Of a DNA stretch of 64,000 nucleotides, positions 39,618 to 50,033 are shown in pieces. The stretch is from Bacteroidota bacterium (GTDB taxonomy: Bacteria > Bacteroidota > Bacteroidia > UKL13-3), in NCBI GenBank assembly GCA_947457395.1, contig CANGVA010000002.1:180675-244674 (forward strand). Reading direction: 5' to 3'. Position 1 is the stretch's first letter; each line of letters begins with the position of its first letter. The notes under the pieces are model-generated. The model searched no databases. It was not told the DNA's origin and worked only from the letters and a program-made list of their open reading frames with translations. Made by a program: the position numbers and the translations under genes.

Positions 39618-41174
39618 ATGGCCGATTCTGCTCTCGCGATAAAAACAATAAAAAACTCCATACTCAATCTGATTAGTTTTTTGGTTGGTTTAGCCATTAA
39701 TTTTTACCTGCTACGATATGTGGTAGCACAAATCGGAATTGATTCTTATGGTATTTCTGCTTTGTTGTTGGTCATTATTCAACCCCTTACTTTGGCCAAC
39801 TTGGGCTTTGGTGAGGCAACAACCAAATACGTGTCAGAATTTATTCATCTTGGCGATTATAAAAGGGCTGCTACATTTATTCAAACCACTTTTTTCATGA
39901 ACCTTGTTGTAGGATTAACAGGATTTATTCTGATTTTTTTTGGTGGGTATCAAATTTTCATTTACTTGTTTGGTGAGAATATTAAACCGGAGTTAAATGA
40001 AATCATCCAGGTTAGTATAAGATTGGTGGCATTTGGATGGCTGGCCAATCAATGTTGTGCTGCATTCATGGGAATACCGGTTGCACTCCAGCGCTTTCAG
40101 CTGGTTGCCTTAGGCAATATACTCTCCTTAACTACCACAGCAATTCTCACTTATGTCATCTTGCATTACGAAAGTAATTTGTTTGGATACACGCTGGGAA
40201 CCGTAGGTGGTCAGGTTTTTACTTTCCTCTATTGGTTTATAATTGCCAAAAAGCTGTTGCCTTCAGTTAGTTTTATACCCGGAATCCATAAAGAGGCATG
40301 GAAAAATTCATTTAGCTATGGGGGCTGGCAGACCATTGCTCAAATTGGAGGAATTCTTACTCAACAGGCAGAGCGTTTTATTTTAGGTCTTTATCTTGCT
40401 GCAACTTCAGTCGGTGTATATAATGTTGCACAAAATATTGAAAGTAAAATCTATTCAATTGTTTATAAGCTCTCTGAGGTTTTGTTTCCTACTTTTAGTG
40501 CACTCTCGAATGATTCTGCCGAAAGGAAAGCAAACATACTCATCAAATCGAGCTGGATACTAACAACTATTGCAGTTTGCTTGCTATGTTCAATTATACC
40601 AATAGCTCATCCGTTAATTAATCTTTGGATGAAAAATGAGATCATTGCCAAAAGTGGGGAAATTTTGTTACAAACTATGTGTGTTGCAGGGGCTGTGGGT
40701 TCTGCAACAAGCGCAGGCTATTTCTTCTTACTCGGAGTAGGCAAAACACAAAAAATCACTTATATATCCATAATATCGGGTATTGTCAATGTAGTTGCAG
40801 CCATGTTTATTATACCTAAGTTTGGTTTAAATGGCGCAGGTTTTAGTGTACTTCTTGCCGCTATTTCTCAGTTGTTTAGCATAACAAAGGTTATGCATAC
40901 AGCAGTTAAAAATATTATACCATTATCAGCAGTACTGAGTGCTGTTGTTGCGCCTATAATTATTGGAATCTCATGGACAATTTTTTACACTTTTTTACAA
41001 CCATTTCCTGTGTATGGTTGGTTGGACTTGTTCTTCGTTTATTCTCTTGTAGTTGCTAGCTCACTGCTACTAATTTATTTTATTACACGAATGCTGCCCT
41101 ATGGCAAAGCGCATGAGGAGTTGCTATTTAAGCTTTTTGCGCATCTAACCAATAAAATAAAACAAGCAAAGTAA
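39618..41174 (+). CDS. polysaccharide (Wzx/MVF-type) flippase
   Basis: Multi-TM; NSILNLISFLVGLAINFYLLRYVVAQIGIDSYGI and LTLANLGFGEATTKYVSE. Start set at ATG 39618. Confidence 0.88.
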   Translation: MADSALAIKTIKNSILNLISFLVGLAINFYLLRYVVAQIGIDSYGISALLLVIIQPLTLANLGFGEATTKYVSEFIHLGDYKRAATFIQTTFFMNLVVGLTGFILIFFGGYQIFIYLFGENIKPELNEIIQVSIRLVAFGWLANQCCAAFMGIPVALQRFQLVALGNILSLTTTAILTYVILHYESNLFGYTLGTVGGQVFTFLYWFIIAKKLLPSVSFIPGIHKEAWKNSFSYGGWQTIAQIGGILTQQAERFILGLYLAATSVGVYNVAQNIESKIYSIVYKLSEVLFPTFSALSNDSAERKANILIKSSWILTTIAVCLLCSIIPIAHPLINLWMKNEIIAKSGEILLQTMCVAGAVGSATSAGYFFLLGVGKTQKITYISIISGIVNVVAAMFIIPKFGLNGAGFSVLLAAISQLFSITKVMHTAVKNIIPLSAVLSAVVAPIIIGISWTIFYTFLQPFPVYGWLDLFFVYSLVVASSLLLIYFITRMLPYGKAHEELLFKLFAHLTNKIKQAK

Positions 41175-41175
41175 A

Positions 41176-43128
41176 ATGTGTGGTATTGCGGGCATATGGA
41201 ATTTTAATGGGGAGCAAATTGCAGAGCAAAGCATCACGCGATTTACTGACAGTTTAAAGCATCGTGGTCCGGATGGTAGGGGCATTTGGTTTAATGAAAC
41301 ACAAAACCTTGCATTAGGCCACAGGCGCCTGGCTATAATTGATTTGAGCAAAGAGGGCAATCAGCCCATGCATTATGCCGATAACAGGTATCATATCGTT
41401 TACAATGGTGAAATTTTTAACTTCATTGAAATAAAAGAGGAACTCATAGGCAAAGGATATTCGTTTAAGACCAATGGCGATACAGAGGTGATTATGGCTG
41501 CTTACCATGAATGGAGGGAGCAGATGTTGCATAGGTTTAATGGCATGTGGGCAATTTGTATTTTTGATAGCCAACAGCATTCTTGTTTTATTGCCAGAGA
41601 TCGCTTTGGAATAAAGCCGCTACATTACCTGCTAAACAAAGACCGTTTTGCATTTGCATCCGAACTAAAATCATTTAAACACCTGGACGGCTATGTACCT
41701 GCGGTAGATAATGAAAGTGCTGTGCAATTTCTTAAAACAGGTTTTGGCGTAGAATCATCTGCAAAAAGCATGTTCAGAAACGTGCATAAACTGCAAGCCG
41801 GTCACTGCGCCTGGATAACCAACGGAACTATTAAAATTAAGCGCTGGTGGAATACAACAGATCATTTGCAGGCCGTACCATCAGACCTGGATTCACAAGC
41901 CAATCGTTTCAGAGAGCTCTTTTTTGATGCAGTAAGATTACGTATGCGTAGCGATGTATCGGTTGGATGTAGCTTAAGTGGCGGGTTTGATTCTAGTGCA
42001 GTAGTTTCTGCCTTGGCAAGAATGGGAAATCAGCAGGGCAATGAACGAATGGCATCAGACTGGCAGCAAACTTTTGTTGCAACTTTTCCCGGCAAAAGTA
42101 ACGATGAGCGACCACAGGCCGAAGAGGTAATCGCATACAATAAAGTAAAGGGACATTTTTTTGAGGTGAAGGAAGAAGAATCACTTCAAATGATGGATCA
42201 GGTGTTGTATGATTTTGATGATGTATATGTGGGAATACCGATAGCCCCATGGCTAATATACCGAGAACTTAGAAGAAACAATATTGTGGTTTCATTAGAT
42301 GGGCATGGGGCAGATGAACTGCTGGGGGGCTATCTGCATGCCGATGGAGCGTTTTTAAGTAATGCACCATCCTGGATTGGCGGAGTGCAACAAAACATGA
42401 ACCTGCTAAATGCTTACCGGCAGTATACAGGTAAAAACCCTTACACGGGTATTATGCATGCAATTAAAGATAGCTTATCGGTACAACTAACATATCACCC
42501 GGATTTTGAGCATTACAGGCATACACTCAAGACGTTTAAATCTTGGAAAGACCGCTGGGCGCCTTCTTTTTGGCAATCATTTATTCATAAAGATGCCTAT
42601 CATTTACAGACCGATGGTTTTGCGGTTTTTGATGAGGCACCATTAGAAATGGATGAAACCAATCGTAAACTATATCAATTATTTCATGCCGATGTTTTGC
42701 CAACCATTCTGAGAAACTTTGACAGAATGAGTATGGCAAATGGGATAGAAGTTAGAATGCCTTTCATGGATTGGCGGCTGGTAGCTTATGCTTTTTCCAT
42801 GCCCGGCAGCAGCAAAATTCAGAATGGCTACACCAAACTGGTTGCGCGTGAAGCTATGAAAGGATATATGCCGGAAAGCATACGCTCTTCTCGCGTAAAA
42901 ATTGGGTTTAATGCACCTATGCCGGAGTGGTTTAACGGACCTGTTTTCCCATGGCTGATGGAGCAGCTGGATAAACCAAGCGCACTAATCAACCATCAGA
43001 CCCTTAAACAAGAGGCAGAAAAAAGGTATAAAAATAAAACGTGGGATTGGAATAGTACCGGCAATTTCTGGAAGTATATACATTATCTCTGGTTCGAAAA
43101 TAATTTTATTAAAGGTGAGCAAGGTTAG
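41176..43128 (+). CDS. asnB: asparagine synthase (glutamine-hydrolysing)-like amidotransferase
   Basis: MCGIAGIWNFNGEQ Ntn Cys2; FTDSLKHRGPDGRGIW; synthetase PP-loop SVGCSLSGGFDSSAVVSAL; VSLDGHGADELLGGY. Confidence 0.93.
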   Translation: MCGIAGIWNFNGEQIAEQSITRFTDSLKHRGPDGRGIWFNETQNLALGHRRLAIIDLSKEGNQPMHYADNRYHIVYNGEIFNFIEIKEELIGKGYSFKTNGDTEVIMAAYHEWREQMLHRFNGMWAICIFDSQQHSCFIARDRFGIKPLHYLLNKDRFAFASELKSFKHLDGYVPAVDNESAVQFLKTGFGVESSAKSMFRNVHKLQAGHCAWITNGTIKIKRWWNTTDHLQAVPSDLDSQANRFRELFFDAVRLRMRSDVSVGCSLSGGFDSSAVVSALARMGNQQGNERMASDWQQTFVATFPGKSNDERPQAEEVIAYNKVKGHFFEVKEEESLQMMDQVLYDFDDVYVGIPIAPWLIYRELRRNNIVVSLDGHGADELLGGYLHADGAFLSNAPSWIGGVQQNMNLLNAYRQYTGKNPYTGIMHAIKDSLSVQLTYHPDFEHYRHTLKTFKSWKDRWAPSFWQSFIHKDAYHLQTDGFAVFDEAPLEMDETNRKLYQLFHADVLPTILRNFDRMSMANGIEVRMPFMDWRLVAYAFSMPGSSKIQNGYTKLVAREAMKGYMPESIRSSRVKIGFNAPMPEWFNGPVFPWLMEQLDKPSALINHQTLKQEAEKRYKNKTWDWNSTGNFWKYIHYLWFENNFIKGEQG

Positions 43129-44257
43129 GCTTTTTAAAGTTGCATCTTTTTATCCTGAATACCTGGATAGATTATATAAGCTAGATGGGGGTTTATCTGA
43201 TAAACCATACGTTCGGCAGTATGAGAAGATGATGGAGCAAGGCATAGGCTGGGCAGATTACTGGAAAATTAATTTGGAGAAAACAGGACAGTTTTTGGTT
43301 GAGTTGGTTATAATTAATAACGAGTTTGCACAGAAAAAATGGGCACATGAAAACAATGTTTCTTACGATAATCAGAACTGGCTGGAAGAAATTTTCTTAG
43401 CACAGGTAAGAGCTTTTGAGCCGGAGATATTTTTTGCAAATGATTATGTATATGTAAATGCAGCACTTAGAAAAAAGGTTAAGAAACAATGCCCTACCAT
43501 TAAAAAAGTAATAGGCTGGGATGGCATTGGCATGTGCGATGCCAAACGTTTTGAAGGGTGTGACCTAATGTTATCAGGGGGAGAACATTTCTTGAAATAT
43601 TATGCTGCAAATGGATTTAAAACTCATTTGTTTCAGTTTGCATTTGAGCAAACAATTTTGAGTAAGATTGATACTGCGTTTAAAAAATATGATATCAGCT
43701 TTGTTGGCTCGTTAACCCTTAGAAACAACGGTCATCATAATAGACTAAGGGTTTTGGGCGAAGTAGCACGTAAGCATAAGGTTGATTATTGGTTGGCATC
43801 ATTTGATGACAATAAGCCTTATCTTATTAAAAACATACTATTGAAATTAAAGCAGGGTAAGTGGCAAGATGTTCAGGACATCTTTCATCTTTGGCGCATC
43901 AATAAAGGTAATTTATTTGGCTTAGAGATGTATCAGGCACTTGCATATTCAAATATTACCCTGAATTCCCATATTGATACCGCCTTGAATTACGGAGGAA
44001 ATATCAGACTATGGGAAGCCACCGGTGTTGGAGCCTGTCTTGTTACTGATTGGAAACAGAATATGGATTCATTATTTGTTCCGGATGAAGAGGTGGTTGT
44101 TTACAAAACACCGCAAGAATGTGCGGATAAAGTACAATATTTATTAAACAACCCTGATAAAATGCACGCTATAGCGCTAGCCGGACAGAGGCGAACATTA
44201 AACGATTATACATATGAAAAGCGTTTAGCGGATATGATACCCGTATTATTGATGTAA
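43115..44257 (+). CDS. CgeB-like glycosyltransferase
   Basis: C-terminal NITLNSHIDTALNYGGNIRLWEATGVGACLVTDWKQNMDSLFVPDEEVVVYKTPQECADKVQYLLNNPDK, typical of CgeB/Glyco_trans_1_2 proteins. Confidence 0.8.
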   Translation: MSKVRLFKVASFYPEYLDRLYKLDGGLSDKPYVRQYEKMMEQGIGWADYWKINLEKTGQFLVELVIINNEFAQKKWAHENNVSYDNQNWLEEIFLAQVRAFEPEIFFANDYVYVNAALRKKVKKQCPTIKKVIGWDGIGMCDAKRFEGCDLMLSGGEHFLKYYAANGFKTHLFQFAFEQTILSKIDTAFKKYDISFVGSLTLRNNGHHNRLRVLGEVARKHKVDYWLASFDDNKPYLIKNILLKLKQGKWQDVQDIFHLWRINKGNLFGLEMYQALAYSNITLNSHIDTALNYGGNIRLWEATGVGACLVTDWKQNMDSLFVPDEEVVVYKTPQECADKVQYLLNNPDKMHAIALAGQRRTLNDYTYEKRLADMIPVLLM

Positions 44258-45403
44258 TTGGGCCATTTTGATAATGCGCCTGCCAAACTCGCCCATCATC
44301 AATTGATTTTCTTCAAATGCTGCCCTTTCTTTCTGTACATCCGGGCCTGGTTTAAGCTCCTTCAGATGCGTCTCAATTAACTTAGCCAGCCCGTCTGCGT
44401 CTTGTTGTTTAAAATACCATGTATACGGAGGGTTTTGCTCTATATGCACAGGAAAGTCGCTTAAAAAGATGGGCTTACCCAATGAGCGGCCATCTTCTAC
44501 CACTGTGCTCCAACCTTCAAACAATGAAGGCTGTATAATGCCAACACTGCGTCTGATAAGTTGAATCTGATCTTTGCGAGAGATGAAACCAAGTACGATA
44601 AATTGTTCGCTTACTCCTAGTTCTTTAGCTTTTTGAAGCAGGCTAGGATAATAATCCGGATTCCTGAAATCTTCAGTGGCGCCTGTGCAAACCACATGAA
44701 TAATGATGCCCTTTTGTTTTAATGCATAAATAGCATTAATAATCGTAGGATGATCTTTGTGTTTCCAAAACTGGTTACAAACGATGAAGAAAGAATCCGG
44801 TAAGTTAAATTTTTTTTGAGTATCTACAGGGTTGTCTTTAAGCCATTCCTCATTAGCATTGCTAACAAAACGAAGCAAAAATGCATTTTCTTTATACTGC
44901 GGGAAAAATCTGATGTAATCTTCCATGGCATTCTTGCTGCTAAAAGCAAGCACAGGCGACTGGGCTGCCAAATAAGCATTTCGCCTTTCTCTACTATCGT
45001 ATTCTTCAGTTGAGAATAACTGAGGAAGATAACGATATTGGAAATCAGGAATCCATCCGCCCCAGTTAAAAATCCATTTGCGCGGCAGGTTGCCACCAGG
45101 GTAGTAAAAGTCAATTTTTCTGAAATTAAATATCCTTAATCTGAAGAAAGAAGGGATTGCTTTTAATAATTTATAAAATGCCAGATGATAGAAGGTTTCT
45201 TTATAAATATAATCAACCTTGTGTTTTATCTCATCCGGAATATCCTGCAGGTTACGTGTGGCAATGCTCAATTTTATTTTTGTGCGCTCAGCCTTTGGTA
45301 ATTTGGAGAGGGCATGAATCATGTTAAAAATATAAATATTACCTGCATGCCAGTTAGGATCCGCAATTAGGTTTAAGCAGATATGTATTTTTTTGTCGGG
45401 CAT
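44246..45403 (-). CDS. glycosyltransferase family 4 protein
   Basis: FFIVCNQFWKHKDHPTIINAI...GIIQPSLFEGWSTVVEDGRSLGKPIFLSDFPVHIEQ. Confidence 0.9.
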   Translation of the reverse strand: MPDKKIHICLNLIADPNWHAGNIYIFNMIHALSKLPKAERTKIKLSIATRNLQDIPDEIKHKVDYIYKETFYHLAFYKLLKAIPSFFRLRIFNFRKIDFYYPGGNLPRKWIFNWGGWIPDFQYRYLPQLFSTEEYDSRERRNAYLAAQSPVLAFSSKNAMEDYIRFFPQYKENAFLLRFVSNANEEWLKDNPVDTQKKFNLPDSFFIVCNQFWKHKDHPTIINAIYALKQKGIIIHVVCTGATEDFRNPDYYPSLLQKAKELGVSEQFIVLGFISRKDQIQLIRRSVGIIQPSLFEGWSTVVEDGRSLGKPIFLSDFPVHIEQNPPYTWYFKQQDADGLAKLIETHLKELKPGPDVQKERAAFEENQLMMGEFGRRIIKMAQLHQ

Positions 45404-46350
45404 TATCTTGTCCTTTTTTCCTGATCAAAAGTAAAAGCATAGGCAAGCCCCTCTTGTACGCTGAATTTCGGTTCCCAACCGGCTGCTGCTTTTGTTTTTT
45501 GCATAGATGCTTGTTGTTTCAGCCTATCAACTTTTCTCATGCGTGCAGCAGATTGAATGATATCTATGGGCTTACCTTGCGCAATACCCAGCATTTGCAC
45601 AATTTCTTTTACGTTGTATTCATCCTCTCTTCCCATATTAAACACATCAAATGGTTTATCGGACGCAATTCTGCTTAAAGCATATAAACCTGCAGAAGTA
45701 TCCCTTGCATCAATATAACTTCTTTTTGGCTCAAGATTGCCCAGTTCTATAGCACTTTTTCCGCCAAGCAGTTGTTCAACAATTTCAGGAACAAGGTGCG
45801 CATTGGTTTCGCGGCCACCAATGGTATTAAATATCCTTGCCACTACGGCTTGCTTTTTATATTTATTTGCCCAAAGTCTCATCAGGTATTCACCACTCAG
45901 CTTTGATACGCTGTAAATATCATAAGGTATTGTAGGCGTTTGATCTTCAAGCAGCGGTGTATTAACAATATCATACACTGCGCCACTTGATGCAAATACA
46001 ATCTTTTTTAAGCTAGTGCAGGTTGCAGCTGCATTTAAAATATGTTGGGTGCCCTCAATATTAATTTTCAAAGCTTCCTCGGGTTTGTTTTCGCAGGTTG
46101 GTATGTGATGCAATGCTGCTAAATGAAAAATTAATTCAGCCTCAAATGAGGTTATATTTTCATGCACAAAGTCTGTGTCTGTTATATCACCTTCTGCAAC
46201 CAATAGCAAATTGTTATCAGCCGGTAAAAATTGTTTTTTACCATATGAAAAATTATCCATTACCAGCACCTTATGGCCATCGGCTAGCAATAAATCCACA
46301 AGATGTGAGCCAATAAAACCGGCACCACCGGTTACAATTATTTTTTGCAT
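45403..46350 (-). CDS. NAD-dependent epimerase/dehydratase (extended SDR)
   Basis: IIVTGGAGFIGSHLVDLLLADGHKVLVMDN, FASSGAVYD, YSVSKLSGE. Confidence 0.92.
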   Translation of the reverse strand: MQKIIVTGGAGFIGSHLVDLLLADGHKVLVMDNFSYGKKQFLPADNNLLLVAEGDITDTDFVHENITSFEAELIFHLAALHHIPTCENKPEEALKINIEGTQHILNAAATCTSLKKIVFASSGAVYDIVNTPLLEDQTPTIPYDIYSVSKLSGEYLMRLWANKYKKQAVVARIFNTIGGRETNAHLVPEIVEQLLGGKSAIELGNLEPKRSYIDARDTSAGLYALSRIASDKPFDVFNMGREDEYNVKEIVQMLGIAQGKPIDIIQSAARMRKVDRLKQQASMQKTKAAAGWEPKFSVQEGLAYAFTFDQEKRTR

Positions 46351-46352
46351 AT

Positions 46353-47177
46353 TTATTTTGTTGCTATAAATGAATAAAGGCGCCCGGGCTGATTAAACCG
46401 AGATGCTTTTAAATGGGTAAGAAAGGTAAATATATTTTTATTTCTTATGATGCAATTGGCCAAAAAGTTTCCGGTAATACCTGCAAGTGATTCTCTAAAG
46501 AGATTCTTCAGCTGATTCTCTGTAAGGGGTGCATAATTGATAACAGATGCATATGGATGTAAAACCTTTTTTATCTGAAGACCGGCACTTTTTATCGAAT
46601 CCAAGTATTGTTTTAATGTAAATGCATGCTCCCCGCCATATTGTTTATGTAAAGGATGTTGCGCCAGAAAAAGGGCCAAATCTGATTCTTTACTAATTAC
46701 ATGCTCACGGGTAGCAATAAAAATACCGCCCGGTTTTAATACACGTGCAGCCTCCTTGCAAAATTGCTCAAGGTTATGTGCATGATGGAGTACCTGCCTT
46801 ACATACACCACATCAAAAAAATCAGACGCAAATGGTAGTTGCTCGCCAAACGATTCTTCTACTTTAATAGGCAAGTTGTATTTAGATGCAATTGCTTTAA
46901 TGGCCCCTGAACCTACATCATTGCTGGTATCAGGCTCTAGCGCTGTAATTTGTAGGCCTTTTTTGGCAAATGCATAGGATGCAATTCCGCGGCCTGCACC
47001 TATATCCAAAAGTGTTTTAGCATGGGATGGAAGCAGTTGAGCAAGTGCATTAAACTCATCGCTTTGAAAAAAGCGTTCAGCCGAAGCAAATATATCTTCA
47101 TCAAAGTAGTTCTCTAAAATACTTTGGTGGTTAGCCGGGTTGCCTCGCAGTTCTTTAACAGCCTCTTCCCAGGTCAT
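46353..47177 (-). CDS. class I SAM-dependent methyltransferase
   Basis: TLLDIGAGRGIASYAFAKKGLQITALEPD, VVYVRQVLHHAHNLEQFCKEAARVLKPGG. Confidence 0.88.
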   Translation of the reverse strand: MTWEEAVKELRGNPANHQSILENYFDEDIFASAERFFQSDEFNALAQLLPSHAKTLLDIGAGRGIASYAFAKKGLQITALEPDTSNDVGSGAIKAIASKYNLPIKVEESFGEQLPFASDFFDVVYVRQVLHHAHNLEQFCKEAARVLKPGGIFIATREHVISKESDLALFLAQHPLHKQYGGEHAFTLKQYLDSIKSAGLQIKKVLHPYASVINYAPLTENQLKNLFRESLAGITGNFLANCIIRNKNIFTFLTHLKASRFNQPGRLYSFIATK

Positions 47178-47181
47178 GGTA

Positions 47182-48033
47182 TCAATCTTTTATAAATGTT
47201 ATGCAGCATACACAACGGCAGTGGGCTGCGCCATCAGTTCCTTTGCCTTTGCCTGTATGCGGGTTAAAGGAAATAATGTTTTTACATGCTTCAGCAGTTT
47301 CAAACCTCCAGCCGTTCGGGTGGTAGGCCAAATATTCATCTGTAACGGTTCCGGCTTTATGCATCACCTCTTTCATGTGATTTACCATTTCCGCATCAAA
47401 TTGCTGAAAAAACCCATGGTGTTCAAATTTGCCATATGGAAAGGTAAGCAACAATTGGCCTCCCGGTTTTAGTACCCTAATTAACTCATGAATTACTTTT
47501 AGGTATTCATAGCTTTTTGCGGCTTCATTCTCATTTTTTTTCAACTCATAGCCGTAAATGGCATTATCCATATCTACATGCTCAATAGTAGATTGGCAAA
47601 CCACCTGGCTGAAATAGTTAGACCGGAAAGGCATCTCTCTTAAATCACCATAAACATAAGAAATACGTTTGTGGCAAAAGTTATTGTGCTCAGGATAATA
47701 AGTAAATATGGTTAACGCCTCATCTGATAAATCCGGATGAGAGATGATTTCAGTAAAATTAAAAGTAGAACCTGCATCTAAAAATGCCGCTTTATCTTTT
47801 TTGATTTTACTGAAAATCCACGGGTATTCTACCATGCGTTCGTCAAACCCAATACCAAATTCCTGTGGAATAGCCCCCTTATTAAATGCTGCCAATAGAT
47901 TATTGTTACGGATGCTTTGAGCAATTTTTGCCCAGCGTGTATCATTGTATCCATAGCTCCATGGCTTTTTGCCGCTAAGCATATAAACCAGCTTTCTAAA
48001 AGGAACAAGCGTATGTTTAAGTGTTTTTATCAT
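47182..48033 (-). CDS. class I SAM-dependent methyltransferase
   Basis: FSQVVCQSTIEHVDMDN, VIHELIRVLKPGGQLLLTFPYGKFE. Confidence 0.83.
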   Translation of the reverse strand: MIKTLKHTLVPFRKLVYMLSGKKPWSYGYNDTRWAKIAQSIRNNNLLAAFNKGAIPQEFGIGFDERMVEYPWIFSKIKKDKAAFLDAGSTFNFTEIISHPDLSDEALTIFTYYPEHNNFCHKRISYVYGDLREMPFRSNYFSQVVCQSTIEHVDMDNAIYGYELKKNENEAAKSYEYLKVIHELIRVLKPGGQLLLTFPYGKFEHHGFFQQFDAEMVNHMKEVMHKAGTVTDEYLAYHPNGWRFETAEACKNIISFNPHTGKGKGTDGAAHCRCVCCITFIKD

Positions 48034-48641
48034 CCCTGTTTATTTGCGTATCCAATAATTCGCGCAGGACTCCCAACAACGATTGCATAATCGGGCACAT
48101 TCTCCGTCACCACGCTGCATGCCCCAATTACTGCTCCGCGACCAATGGTAACACCCCTAAGCACCGTTGCGTTAAAACCAATCCATGCATCGTCCATAAT
48201 CATCACTTCTTTCTCTTTCAAATCAATATCCTTTTTCGGATGACCATGATGAATAATTTGCTCGGTATGTGTTCTTCTTAATCCGGCTTCAATCGGATGA
48301 GAGATGTTGTCATGAATATTTACCCCATGCGCAATAAGCACATAGTTTCCGATGCTTATATTTTTTGCAGACCAAATTCTTGTGCCTTCACCCACATAGC
48401 AGTAGTTACCAATACATATTTCTCCGCCATGAGCAAATACAAGGAGCTCTCCCCTCATGTGTGTGTTATGGCCAATCCTTACCTGACCTTTGTTTTTTTG
48501 CAGATTTAATATTTTAGCACCCTTGTGCAAATGAGTTGTTGACTCAAAAATGGCATCATTTACATGCCATGCCCTATTCCATTGATTTTGCAGGCGCTGT
48601 ATAGGTATGAGTTTCCAAAATTTGGTTAAAAGTGCCAGCAA
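48030..48641 (-). CDS. hexapeptide-repeat acyltransferase (LbH MAT-like)
   Basis: MDDAWIGFNATVLRGVTIGRGAVIGACSVVTENVPDYAIVVGSPARIIGY. Confidence 0.9.
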   Translation of the reverse strand: MLALLTKFWKLIPIQRLQNQWNRAWHVNDAIFESTTHLHKGAKILNLQKNKGQVRIGHNTHMRGELLVFAHGGEICIGNYCYVGEGTRIWSAKNISIGNYVLIAHGVNIHDNISHPIEAGLRRTHTEQIIHHGHPKKDIDLKEKEVMIMDDAWIGFNATVLRGVTIGRGAVIGACSVVTENVPDYAIVVGSPARIIGYANKQG

Positions 48642-48642
48642 A

Positions 48643-49323
48643 CTATTTAGCTCTTAGTAAAATAATCGAGTCTCTTTTTACAAGTCCAAGGTCAGGTGAA
48701 ACTACATCCCAGCCAGCAGCAGCTGCAGCAGCAGCCATTTCCTTGCTGTTGTTTCTGGGCCACCAGATTTCATCGTCAGGTTTGTTTTTAAATTCAGCAG
48801 GAACTTTGCCTTTTTTCCATCCCCATTGTTCCAGTTTTTCCCAATCACCATACATATGCACGGCATAGGCGCCTTTTTTCATTTTAGGCAAAGCGTTTTT
48901 CAGGATTTCTTTGATATCCGTTAAATTATTGTGGCATAATACCCCGAAAGACCAAAAAAAATCAAATGAATGATCTGGTACAGCACTAAATGAATTATCA
49001 GCAACCTGAATATTGTCCATCCGCATGTTGTATCTCTCCGGGTGAAGCCATTGTCTTACATCCTGAAAATCTAATGTGGTAAGCTTTCCGTTGGGAATAT
49101 ATCGCATAATGGCCCTGCTCCAAGAGCCTCTTCCGGGTCCGAGTTCCAGTACATGAGAGTCGGCCTTAATGTAGGGTACGGCACCTTTCAGAAAAACATT
49201 CCGGTAAGAACCACCTATGATTCGTTCTTCATTAAATCTTCTCCAGTTGGGTATAGCCGACAACACATCCCCGCTGTCGTATCCGTAATAAAATTCTTTT
49301 CTTAACCAATTAATGGTAGGCAT
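48643..49323 (-). CDS. class I SAM-dependent methyltransferase
   Basis: HVLELGPGRGSWSRAIMRYI, FSAVPDHSFDFFWSFGVLCH; Ala7 stretch near the C-terminus. Confidence 0.83.
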   Translation of the reverse strand: MPTINWLRKEFYYGYDSGDVLSAIPNWRRFNEERIIGGSYRNVFLKGAVPYIKADSHVLELGPGRGSWSRAIMRYIPNGKLTTLDFQDVRQWLHPERYNMRMDNIQVADNSFSAVPDHSFDFFWSFGVLCHNNLTDIKEILKNALPKMKKGAYAVHMYGDWEKLEQWGWKKGKVPAEFKNKPDDEIWWPRNNSKEMAAAAAAAGWDVVSPDLGLVKRDSIILLRAK

Positions 49324-49415
49324 TGTAATATTTTATAATAGGTTCGCAATTTATAGATTTTCTGATTATGAATTGAATTGGTAAATTACATTATAAATTA
49401 TTTTGTTTGATAGAA

Positions 49416-49994
49416 ATGAAAATTTTACTGATAGACAACTTCGACTCCTTTACCTATATGCTGAGAGATTATTTGATGCAGGCAGGGGCAACGTGTATGG
49501 TGATAAGAAATGATGTGCTATCTGTGAATGCTGTTGAAGAGATTAAGCCGGACGCCATCGTGATTTCTCCCGGCCCGGGAAAACCTGCCGATGCTGGCAA
49601 GCTCATGGCGGTTTTGCCTTTTCTGGTTGAGCATTATCCGGTTTTAGGGGTATGCTTAGGCCATCAGGCAATTGGAGCGTTTTTTGGAGCTGAATTAGGC
49701 CCTGCAACTCTACCCAAACATGGTAAAGTGGAAACCATATACTGTCTTAATACGCAATTATTTGATGGCATGAACGAATTTTGTGCTACACGATACCATT
49801 CACTGATTTTAACCAACTTAGGAGTGGAGCTTGAATTGCTGGCATGGACAGCGAGTAAAGAAGTAATGGCAATCAAGCATAAGAGCCTTCCTATTTGGGG
49901 CATTCAGTTTCATCCGGAGTCATGTCTAACCAAGGTTGGAATGCAGATTATTCATAATTTTTTAAAAGAAGTTAAAACACTTGCTACGGTTTAA
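49416..49994 (+). CDS. anthranilate/aminodeoxychorismate synthase component II (glutamine amidotransferase)
   Basis: MKILLIDNFDSFTYMLRDYL, ISPGPGKPADAG, LGVCLGHQAIG, GIQFHPES. Confidence 0.93.
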   Translation: MKILLIDNFDSFTYMLRDYLMQAGATCMVIRNDVLSVNAVEEIKPDAIVISPGPGKPADAGKLMAVLPFLVEHYPVLGVCLGHQAIGAFFGAELGPATLPKHGKVETIYCLNTQLFDGMNEFCATRYHSLILTNLGVELELLAWTASKEVMAIKHKSLPIWGIQFHPESCLTKVGMQIIHNFLKEVKTLATV

Positions 49995-50000
49995 TTTTTA

Positions 50001-50008
50001 TATCTTTG
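50001..50008 (+). promoter_or_regulatory. candidate Bacteroidota -7 element TATCTTTG
   Basis: TTG at 49981-49983, 17-nt gap, TATCTTTG, just upstream of the 50034 start. Confidence 0.45.
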
Positions 50009-50033
50009 TTAAATCAGCACATAAGCATACTTG

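Noticed and set aside
48711-48738. CAG/CTG-rich palindromic tract as a regulatory or microsatellite element
   Set aside because: Explained by an in-frame poly-Ala stretch (MAAAAAAAGWD); no sign of phase change since the unit is 3 nt.
48632-48868. Plus-strand ORF with Ala-rich run
   Set aside because: Antisense to the 48643-49323 methyltransferase; produced by the (GCA/GCT)n tract.
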